Assembly: GCF_001270745.1 (NCBI RefSeq)
Contig: NZ_KQ434753.1
Coordinates: 155,155 to 219,154, forward strand
Direction: 5' to 3'
Source: Jiangella muralis
GTDB taxonomy: Bacteria; Actinomycetota; Actinomycetes; Jiangellales; Jiangellaceae
DNA length: 64,000 nt
Position 1 is the first letter of the stretch, and each line of letters starts with the position of its first letter. Shown here piece after piece: positions 57,466 to 64,000 of the stretch. Position numbers and translations under genes: made by a program. The notes below the pieces were generated by a model, which did no database searches, had not been told where the DNA came from, and saw nothing but the letters and a program-made list of their open reading frames with translations.

Positions 57466-57999
57466 ATGACGCGCCCCGGAGATCACCCCAGTGCGGCCTG
57501 GGCCGGCCTCGCGCCCGGCACCGTGCTCAACGCCGTTCTCGAAACGTTCGAGCCACCCGCGCTGTCCCGGCGCGAGCTGCCCCGGGTCGCGGCCGCCTAC
57601 CAACGTCAGGGCGCCCACCTCGACGCCATGCAGGCGCGCATCATCGCCGAGCTGGCCGGCCGGGCCGACCCACCCGGCGGCCCGGCCACCGCCGTCACCA
57701 TCGCCGAGGCGCTGCATCTCGAGCTCGACGCCGCCACCGAACTGGTTTCGCTCGCCGTCGACCTCGTCAACGGCCTGCCCGCCACGCTCGCCGCCCTCGA
57801 CGACGGCCGCATCACGCTGCCCAAGGCGCGGCTCATCGCCCAGCGCACCCGCCGGCTCGGCCCGGCCACCCGCGCCGCGGTCGAAGCGGTCGCGCTGGCC
57901 CGCGCACCGCAGCTCACCGAATCCCAGGTGCGCCGCTGGCTCGACGACGCCATGACCCCCGGCAACGGCGAGAACGGCGCGGACCGCGCCTCGTCCTGA
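57466..57999 (+). CDS. DUF222 (13E12 repeat family) N-terminal domain without HNH
   Basis: The 177-residue protein matches the DUF222 helical domain (LDAMQARIIAELAGRADPPGG, AEALHLELDAATELVSLAVDLVNGLPATLAALDDGRITLPKARLIAQRTRRLGPATRAAVEAVAL). Full-length family members carry a C-terminal HNH nuclease and are 350-450 residues; here the chain stops after AMTPGNGENGADRASS, and a family A repeat follows within 50 bp. It is either a natural short form or a truncation. Its LexA box fits the DNA-damage control known for 13E12 genes in M. tuberculosis. Confidence 0.85.
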   Translation: MTRPGDHPSAAWAGLAPGTVLNAVLETFEPPALSRRELPRVAAAYQRQGAHLDAMQARIIAELAGRADPPGGPATAVTIAEALHLELDAATELVSLAVDLVNGLPATLAALDDGRITLPKARLIAQRTRRLGPATRAAVEAVALARAPQLTESQVRRWLDDAMTPGNGENGADRASS

Positions 58000-58044
58000 C
58001 CCGCCCGCCCCGGCCACGAGGCGCGGCCCCGATCCGTGCGGCCG

Positions 58045-58209
58045 GGCGCCGTAGGTCGGCTCCTGGTCTGCCGACCAGCACGTGCTGGGTCTGAGGCGCG
58101 CGAAACGACCGAATCCGGCCCGAGAACGCGCCCCAGACCCAGGACGCGCCCCAGACCCAGGACGCCGAGACCCGGCCCGTCGCCACACTCCCCCGTCCCC
58201 TGATAGCTG
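58045..58209. repeat. Family A element, copy 3 (core only)
   Basis: It repeats the inner part of copy 1: CTGGGTCTGAGGCGCGC, a tandem of two 18-bp units ACGCGCCCCAGACCCAGG (58126-58143, 58144-58161), then CGTCGCCACACTCCCCCGTC and CCCTGATAGCTG. The outer arms are missing. The stem has G/C pairs where copy 1 has a GTG/CAC pair, so pairing is kept. It fills 57999-58211. Confidence 0.8.
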
Positions 58210-58211
58210 GG

Positions 58212-59141
58212 TCAGGAGACCGCGCGCAGAGCGTCCGTCGTGACGGCGGTGAGGGCCAGCGTGGAGACGTCGGCGGGGTCGAACCAGCGGGCGCCGACGG
58301 TCGAGCCGCCGACGTCGGCCAGGACCAGCGTGGCCGGCTCGTCGACCACGACGTCGTAGTACGGCCGCACACCGTGCCAGTCGATGGCGAACCCCTCGGG
58401 GCCGACCTGCTCGGGTTCGCGGTGGCTGGCGACGCCGAGCAGCCGGCGGATGCGGCCGGCCTGGCCGGTCTCCTCGTGCAGCTCGCGCAGCAGCGCCTGG
58501 GCCGGCTGCTCGCCGAAGTCGGTGCCGCCGCCAGGCAGGTGCCAGCAGCCGGCGTCGGGGTAGCCGTCGGCGACCTGGGTGAGCAGGACGCGCCCCCGCG
58601 GGTCGCGGACCAGGCCGTACGCGGCGAACCGCTGCACGGTGTGCCGGCCGTCGGCGGCCTGCTGGATGTGGAAGCCGGGCAGTTCGGGCATCTGCTCGGG
58701 CGGGAGGTCGACGGTCGAGAGCGGCAGCTTGAGGATCTGCGCGACGAACGGACGCAACTGCAGCGTGGCGGCTTCGTCGAGGCTGACCCAGCGGACGTCG
58801 TCGACCATCGGCGAGAGCGGCTCGGGCTCGCCGCTGATCACCTCGGCCTCGAACATGATGCGGTCGGTGTGCAGGGTGACCTCGCGGTGCGGGCGGGCGC
58901 GGGTGTCGGCGAGGACGTCGATGGGCGCGACGGCGCGCAGCAGCAGCCCGGACTCCGCGGCGGCCTCACGGACGACGGCGTCGCGCGGGTGCTCGCCGTG
59001 CAGCACGCTGCCGCCCGGCAGCGTCCACACGCCAGGTGTGCCCGACCGCACGGACTCGCGGATCAGCAGCACGCGCTTGGACGCATCGAGGCAGACGGCG
59101 TACGCGGCGATGCGGCGCAGCGGATTCAGCGCGGGGGTCAC
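58212..59141 (-). CDS. Protein with two Nudix domains
   Basis: The 309-residue protein has two Nudix folds. The first (about 10-130) has the box [24 protein letters not shown], in which one catalytic Glu of REuxEE is Ala. The second (about 168-300) has [24 protein letters not shown], which is complete. So probably only the second hydrolyses a nucleotide-linked diphosphate, and the first binds. It starts at GTG 59141. An inverted GAGAC/GTCTC pair touches the start. Confidence 0.85.
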   Translation of the reverse strand: MTPALNPLRRIAAYAVCLDASKRVLLIRESVRSGTPGVWTLPGGSVLHGEHPRDAVVREAAAESGLLLRAVAPIDVLADTRARPHREVTLHTDRIMFEAEVISGEPEPLSPMVDDVRWVSLDEAATLQLRPFVAQILKLPLSTVDLPPEQMPELPGFHIQQAADGRHTVQRFAAYGLVRDPRGRVLLTQVADGYPDAGCWHLPGGGTDFGEQPAQALLRELHEETGQAGRIRRLLGVASHREPEQVGPEGFAIDWHGVRPYYDVVVDEPATLVLADVGGSTVGARWFDPADVSTLALTAVTTDALRAVS

Positions 59142-59191
59142 GAGACATGAGTCTCACCCCGGCGAGCCATGCCGATCAAGGGCTGTCTCCG
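59142..59191. promoter_or_regulatory. GAGAC/GTCTC half-site cluster before the tandem Nudix gene
   Basis: GAGAC-atga-GTCTC at 59142-59155 is a palindrome; GTCTC at 59175, GAGAC at 59181 and 59187 follow. They form a possible operator. In the rest of the 434-bp gap (to 59575) I see only a 12-bp direct repeat CGCGCCTCTCGC (59449 and 59475) and no gene. Confidence 0.4.
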
Positions 59192-59575
59192 AGACCGAGA
59201 CAATGAGTCATTTCTACTGCCAAACAGGCCGCGAACAGGTATGATGCGCTCTTCGACGCCGACCCGGCACTCTCCCGGCCCATCGGCGGCCGCCGGCGCG
59301 CTACACCCCCTCCGACGTGCGGAGATCGCCCGTTCCCGCAGCAGATGAGGCCGGTCTCGTCACAGAAACCCGCCGATCGTCACACTTCGCCGCGTGACCT
59401 GGAGGGTTACCACCCAATTGGCCACAGTAGTGGGATAAGTCCCGTGGTCGCGCCTCTCGCGCCGTGGCTTGGGACGCGCCTCTCGCATCAGCTCGACGGG
59501 GACAGAGCGGCGGGAGCGCGATGGTCGCCGGACCCGCGCCCGGCAGGGCAGCGTGGCCCGGCGGCCATCGTGAGG

Positions 59576-62500
59576 TCACTCCTCTGCCACCGGAACGGCC
59601 GTGACCAGCGCCGTCAGCTCCGCTTCGTCCATCACGTCGGCCGGCCGGACGGTGATGTCCTGGCGCACGTGGTGGAATGCGGCGCCGACGTGGTCGAGCG
59701 GCAGGTCGTAGAGCCGGGCGAAGGCCAGCCGGTACGCCGCCAGCTGGACGGTGCGCGTGGCGGCCTCCTCGTCGGTGGCCGGTGGCCGGCCGGTCTTCCA
59801 GTCGACGACGTCGATGCCGCCGTCGTCGGTGCTGAACACGGCGTCGACCCGGCCGCGCAGCAGCAGGCCGGCGACCAGCAGTTCGAACGGCGCCTCGACC
59901 TCGACCGGCGTACGCCCGGCCCAGGCGCTGCGCAGGAACGCCTCCTGCAGCGACGCCAGCTCGCGGTCGGGCGCCGCGCCGTCGTCGGCGTAGCCGGGCA
60001 GTTCGTCGACGTCGACCAGCCGCGGCGCGCCCCACCGTGACTCGAGCCAGGCGTGGAACAGCGTGCCCCGGCGGGCCAGCGGCGCCGGCGGCCGCGGCAC
60101 CGGCCGGCGCAGCGCCCGGGCCAGCCGCTCGGGGCTCTCGCGCAGCGCCACCAGCTGCGACACCGACAGGTGCTCGGGCAGCGCGACGTCGATGGGACGC
60201 AGCGAGGAGTTGCGCTCGCGCTCGGCCAGCAGCCGCTCGACCTCGGCGTCCCACTCGGTGACCGGCTGCGCGAGGTCGAACAGCACGCCGTCGACGGCGC
60301 CCTGAGCAGCCCGGACCATCCCGGCGCCGTCCTCGAGCAGCGCCCGCCGCTGGCCGAGCGGGTCGTACGGCCAGCGCAGCTCGCGCACCTGTTGGGCCAG
60401 CGGGTTGGTGTCGTCGGCGTCGGGCGGTGTCGCCCAGACGCCGACCTCGCCGGCGCCGTCCTCGCAAGCCACCTTGATCTCGTGCAGGAACATCGACAGC
60501 TCGCGCGGCCGGACGGCGTCGTCCCAGCAGTAGCCCGAGCAGACCAGCAGCCGCCGGGCCCGGGTGACCGCGACGTAGGCCAGCCGGCGCTCCTCGAGCC
60601 GGGCCGCCGCGGCGGCGTCGCCGTAGAACGCGTCGACGGCGTCGCGCACGCCGACCTGGTCGGCCGCGCCGGCGAGGTCCAGCGGCGGCAGCGACCCGGC
60701 GTCGCCGCGCAGCGCGTACGGCAGCTCGCCGGGATCGCCCAGCCAGGCCCGCTGCCGCTCGCCGCCGGACGGGAACACCTTGTCGACCAGCCCGGTGACG
60801 AAGACGGCGTCCCACTCGAGCCCTTTGGCGCCGTGCACCGTCAGCACCTGGACGCGGTCGCCGGACACCTCGACCTCGCCCGGGGCCAGGCCGCGCTCGG
60901 CGGTCTCGGCGGCCTCGAGGTAGGCGAGGAAGGCCGACAGTGTGGCGGCTTCGCCGTGCGACTCGAACTCGGCCGCGACGTCGAGGAAGCGGTCGAGGTT
61001 GGCCCGGCCGCCGGGGCCGCGGCGGGCGGCCAGCTCGACGTCGAGGCCGAGCGTGCGCTGGACGTCGTGCACCAGCTCGGTGAGCGACTGGCCGGTGCGG
61101 GTGCGCAGCTCGCGCAGTTCGGCCGAGAGCGCCCGCAGCCGGCGGTCGCCGTCGGGCGAGAACCAGTCGCCGTGCTGCGGCAGCGCGTCGAGTGCGTCGA
61201 CGATGCTCAGCTCGTCGACCTCATCGAGCGCGATGCCCTCGGCGGCGGCCTCGCGCATGGTGGGACGGCGCGCGCCGCCGGCGTCGTCGTCGGGCCGGCC
61301 CAGCCGCCGGGCCCAGCGGGCCAGCGCGTCGAGGTCGCGCGGGCCGATGCGCCAGCGCGAGCCGGTGAGCAGCCGCATGAGCGCGTCGCCGCGGGACGGG
61401 TCGTTCACCACCCGCAGCGTGGCCACGACGTCGCCGACCTCGGCCGTGGCCAGCAGCCCGCCGACGCCGACGACCTCGACCGGGAGGTCGACGGCGCGCA
61501 GCGCGGACTCCAGCCGTGGGATCTGGCCGCGGTTGCGGACCAGCACGGCGACCGTGCGGCCGTCGTCGGAGGCATCCCAGAAGGCCCGCGCCCGGCGGGC
61601 GACGTCGGCGGCTTCGTCGTCGGCGGTGAGGTGCAGCGACGCGACGACGGTGGACGGCGGCAGGCCGGGGAACGCGGTCAGCTCCGGGACGTCGAGGCCC
61701 TGCGCCCGCAGCGGCTGCGAGAGCCGGTTCGCGACCTGCAGGACCTCGGCGCCGTTGCGGAAGCTGGTGGTCAGCGAGTCGAGCCGGGCGAAGTCGTCGG
61801 CCTCGGAGCGGAACTCGCGCCGGAACGACGTCAGCGTGCCGGCGCTGGCGCCGCGCCAGCCGTAGATGGACTGGCAGGGGTCGCCGACCGCGGTGACCGG
61901 ATGGCCGCCGCCGAACAGCGACCGCAGCAGCACCAGCTGGGCGTGGCTGGTGTCCTGGTACTCGTCCAGCAGCACCACGCCATAGGTGGCCCGCTCGGCC
62001 TCGCCGACCTCGGGGAACCGCTCCGCGAGGGTGGCGGCCAGCTCGGCCTGGTCGGCGAAGTCGAGCACCTCGTCGGCCTGCTTGCGGGCCCGGAACTCCG
62101 CCACGACGGGCAGCAGCGCCACCCGGGCGTCCTGCACGGCCAGGCCCTTCGCGACGTCGGCGTAGAGGAGGTCCTTGGTGCGCTGGCCCTTCGCCTTGGG
62201 CAGCGCCTCGATGCCCGCGCGCAGCTCAGCGGCATACTCCTGGACCTGCGACGGCGTGACGAGGTGCCCGGCCAGCTCGGAGTGGAGGTCGAGCACCTTC
62301 TGCACGACGGTGGACGGCGCGTAGCCGACGGCGTCCATGTCGCCGTCGTAGGACGACACGACCCGCTGGGAGTACTGCCAGGCCACCGCCTCGGTGATGA
62401 GCCGGGCGCCGGGCTCGCGGCCCAGCCGCAGCGCGTGCTCGGCGACGATGCGCCCGGCGTAGGCGTCGTAGGTGAGCACCGTCGGCTCGCCGTCGAGGAC

Positions 62501-62800
62501 GTCGGGCGGGACCAGCCCGCGGACGGCCAGCTGGGACAGCCGGCGGCGGATGCGGGCGGCCAGCTCGCGCGCGGCCTTGCGGGTGAACGTCAGGCCGAGC
62601 ACGTCCTCGGGCCGGACCAGGCCGGACGCCACCAGCCAGACCACCCGGGCGGCCATGGTCTCGGTCTTGCCGGACCCGGCCCCGGCGACGACGACGCCCG
62701 GTGCGAGCGGGGCCGCGATGGCCGCGGCCTGCTCGGGCGTCGGATCGGGCTGGCCGAGGCGACGCGCGAGGTCGGCCGGCGAGATCGACATGATGGTCAC
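59576..62800 (-). CDS. adnB: AdnB-like helicase-nuclease subunit
   Basis: This 1074-residue UvrD-type protein has motif I GAGSGKT (40-46), VVLLDEYQDTSHAQ, GDPCQSIYGWRGA and VLTVHGAKGLEWDAVF, then YVAVTRARRLL. Its C-terminal PD-(D/E)xK nuclease domain has GRVDAVFSTDDGGIDVVDWKTGRPP (catalytic Asp and Lys). It corresponds to Rv3201c (AdnB), half of the heterodimer that resects double-strand breaks. GTG 62800 overlaps the stop of the upstream adnA-like gene (GTGA) and has AGGTGA 4 nt upstream. Confidence 0.92.
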   Translation of the reverse strand: MTIMSISPADLARRLGQPDPTPEQAAAIAAPLAPGVVVAGAGSGKTETMAARVVWLVASGLVRPEDVLGLTFTRKAARELAARIRRRLSQLAVRGLVPPDVLDGEPTVLTYDAYAGRIVAEHALRLGREPGARLITEAVAWQYSQRVVSSYDGDMDAVGYAPSTVVQKVLDLHSELAGHLVTPSQVQEYAAELRAGIEALPKAKGQRTKDLLYADVAKGLAVQDARVALLPVVAEFRARKQADEVLDFADQAELAATLAERFPEVGEAERATYGVVLLDEYQDTSHAQLVLLRSLFGGGHPVTAVGDPCQSIYGWRGASAGTLTSFRREFRSEADDFARLDSLTTSFRNGAEVLQVANRLSQPLRAQGLDVPELTAFPGLPPSTVVASLHLTADDEAADVARRARAFWDASDDGRTVAVLVRNRGQIPRLESALRAVDLPVEVVGVGGLLATAEVGDVVATLRVVNDPSRGDALMRLLTGSRWRIGPRDLDALARWARRLGRPDDDAGGARRPTMREAAAEGIALDEVDELSIVDALDALPQHGDWFSPDGDRRLRALSAELRELRTRTGQSLTELVHDVQRTLGLDVELAARRGPGGRANLDRFLDVAAEFESHGEAATLSAFLAYLEAAETAERGLAPGEVEVSGDRVQVLTVHGAKGLEWDAVFVTGLVDKVFPSGGERQRAWLGDPGELPYALRGDAGSLPPLDLAGAADQVGVRDAVDAFYGDAAAAARLEERRLAYVAVTRARRLLVCSGYCWDDAVRPRELSMFLHEIKVACEDGAGEVGVWATPPDADDTNPLAQQVRELRWPYDPLGQRRALLEDGAGMVRAAQGAVDGVLFDLAQPVTEWDAEVERLLAERERNSSLRPIDVALPEHLSVSQLVALRESPERLARALRRPVPRPPAPLARRGTLFHAWLESRWGAPRLVDVDELPGYADDGAAPDRELASLQEAFLRSAWAGRTPVEVEAPFELLVAGLLLRGRVDAVFSTDDGGIDVVDWKTGRPPATDEEAATRTVQLAAYRLAFARLYDLPLDHVGAAFHHVRQDITVRPADVMDEAELTALVTAVPVAEE

Positions 62801-64000
62801 GGCGTCACCTGCTCGCCCTCGGGCCACACCGGGCAGGACGGCCGGGCCGGGCAGAACCCGCACCAGCCGCCCTTCTGGGCCCGGAACGACGGCTGGCGCA
62901 TGCCCTCGGCGGTGTGGCGCATCAGCTCGTGCGCCCACGTCGGCTCGCCGTCGTCGGGGAGCGCGCCCTGCGTCTGCTCCTTCGCCCGGCCCTTGGCGTC
63001 CTTGCCGAGCTGGACCAGGCTCGCTCCCCCGGCACGCCGCTCGCCGTCGGCCGCGGCGTCGAACCCGCCCTCCACGATGGCCAGCTGGTACGCGGCCAGC
63101 TGGGCGTGCTCCTCGACCTCGGCGCCGGTGGGCGCGGAGACGCCGGTCTTGTAGTCGACGACGACCAGCCGGCCGTCGGTGTCGGCGTCGAGGCGGTCGA
63201 CCCGGCCGACCAGCCAGGCGTCGCCGACCTGGACGTCGAAGTCGAGCTCGGCGCCGACCAGCGTGCGCGGGTTCTCGCGCAGCCAGCGGCCCAGCCGTTG
63301 CACCATGTCGCGGACCCGGCCGTACTCGCGCGCGGCCACCCAGCCCTCACCGGCGTCGATGCCCGGCCAGGCGTTGTCGAGCTCGGTGAGCAGCTTGTCG
63401 TCGGACCAGCTCTCGACGGCGGCCCGCTCGGCGAGGTCGTGCAGCAGCGAGCCGATGCCGGCCCGGCGCAGGTCGGAGTCGGTGGCGCCGCACGCCTTGA
63501 GCAGCCAGCGCAGCTCGCACCGGTTGAACTCCTCGACCTTCGACGGCGACACCCGTACTGGGCGGTCGGGGTGGCCGAGCGGGTCGGTGACGGAGACCGG
63601 GCGCAGGCCGTACCACTCGTCGGGGTCGGCCTGCGCCACCCCGGCCCCGGCCAGCCGGGCCAGCTGCTGTGCGGCGCCGTGCCGGCGCTCGACCGGCTCG
63701 GCGGGGTCGCAGACGACACCGCGCAGCTCGGCGACGACGGCGGGAAGGTCGAGCCCGCGCCCCGGCGCCTGCACCAGCCGCTCGACGGCGCCGTCGGCGG
63801 GCAGCGGGTCGATGTCGTCGAGGAACCGCGACGGCTGCGACTCCTCGTTGGAGACCGCGGTGACGTAGAGGCGCTGCCGGGCCCGGGTGACGGCGACGTA
63901 GAACAGCCGGCGCTCCTCGGCCAGCCGGGCGCTGGCCCGGGTGACGGCGGAGTCGTCGCGGTGGGCGACGAGGTCGACCAGCGACTCGGTGCCCAGCAGG
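62797..64000 (-). CDS. adnA: AdnA-like helicase-nuclease subunit (5' part outside the window)
   Basis: The visible last ~400 residues begin in the middle of a helicase (SARLAEERRLFYVAVTRARQRLYVT, motif VI). They end with a RecB-type nuclease domain: VGRVDRLDADTDGRLVVVDYKTGVSAP (Asp and Lys of the PD-DxK site) and a Cys cluster RCELRWLLKACGATD with WCGFCPARPSCPVWPEG, as expected for an iron-sulfur-bound nuclease of the AddB/AdnA type. The start lies beyond base 64000. With adnB it forms one translationally coupled operon. Confidence 0.93.
   Translation of the reverse strand, partial: LLGTESLVDLVAHRDDSAVTRASARLAEERRLFYVAVTRARQRLYVTAVSNEESQPSRFLDDIDPLPADGAVERLVQAPGRGLDLPAVVAELRGVVCDPAEPVERRHGAAQQLARLAGAGVAQADPDEWYGLRPVSVTDPLGHPDRPVRVSPSKVEEFNRCELRWLLKACGATDSDLRRAGIGSLLHDLAERAAVESWSDDKLLTELDNAWPGIDAGEGWVAAREYGRVRDMVQRLGRWLRENPRTLVGAELDFDVQVGDAWLVGRVDRLDADTDGRLVVVDYKTGVSAPTGAEVEEHAQLAAYQLAIVEGGFDAAADGERRAGGASLVQLGKDAKGRAKEQTQGALPDDGEPTWAHELMRHTAEGMRQPSFRAQKGGWCGFCPARPSCPVWPEGEQVTP

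Noticed and set aside
1-64000. CRISPR array, rRNA genes, prophage or a complete biosynthetic gene cluster
   Set aside because: No regularly spaced repeat series, no rRNA sequence and no phage structural genes were seen. The SagB-like and ThiF-like genes are 32 kb apart and lack a YcaO gene or precursor peptide.

Overview
The window is very GC-rich (most genes look close to or above 70 % GC) and reads as chromosome of a filamentous-type actinobacterium. The evidence is two WhiB-family regulators (one with the WhiB7 AT-hook), a mycoredoxin, UvrD2, an AdnA/AdnB-like helicase-nuclease pair, MalT-like LuxR regulators and many GTG starts. From 37 kb to the right edge the gene order matches the conserved actinobacterial block known in Mycobacterium tuberculosis as about Rv3193c-Rv3202c: UPF0182, PDZ-Lon protease, zinc metallopeptidase, ThiF-like, ABC1 kinase, whiB7, uvrD2, mrx1, nudC, adnB, adnA. 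A Jiangella-like or related non-mycobacterial actinomycete is my guess, not shown by the sequence.

Layout. 0-10.7 kb holds a truncated drug exporter and a TetR remnant that look like the two sides of one deletion, an AI-2E family permease, a degenerate GGDEF-like protein, a 901-residue ECF sigma factor fused to a zinc finger, membrane helices, Ig-like domains and a ricin-like domain, a WhiB protein, an MMPL exporter behind a three-heptamer operator, and two more membrane proteins. 10.7-11.3 kb is a large inverted-repeat element. 11.3-21.5 kb holds a LysR regulator divergent from a bifunctional PutA, a SagB-type oxidoreductase coupled to PutA, and an MFS-aminotransferase operon split by a 1.4 kb insertion that carries an AlbA-domain regulator between 59-bp direct repeats. 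21.6-30.9 kb holds two large MalT-like LuxR regulators, a GlxA-type regulator, a DJ-1-like protein, a cyclase-family hydrolase and a ThDP enzyme.

30.9-36.5 kb looks like acquired or decaying DNA: a secreted six-hairpin glycosidase-like protein with two LamG-type domains, two DasR-like operator sites, and remnants of ccsB and an IS481-type transposase. It ends at an initiator tRNA-Met gene. 36.6-64 kb is the conserved block, interrupted by local additions: moaE and an SDR, deoD with an EEP protein, an SOS-box DUF222 fragment, a tandem Nudix protein and dispersed repeats.

Regulation seen directly. About a dozen genes have a TANNNT-like -10 element ending 5-7 nt before the start codon, so leaderless mRNAs look common here. 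The whiB7 gene has the full attenuation layout: an AT-rich box next to -35, an upstream ORF with a strong ribosome site, and an intrinsic terminator. A structured-RNA candidate lies ahead of a DUF5679 gene. Two unrelated dispersed repeat families (four and three copies) occur; one copy lies in frame inside a LuxR gene. No rRNA, CRISPR array or intact transposase was seen.
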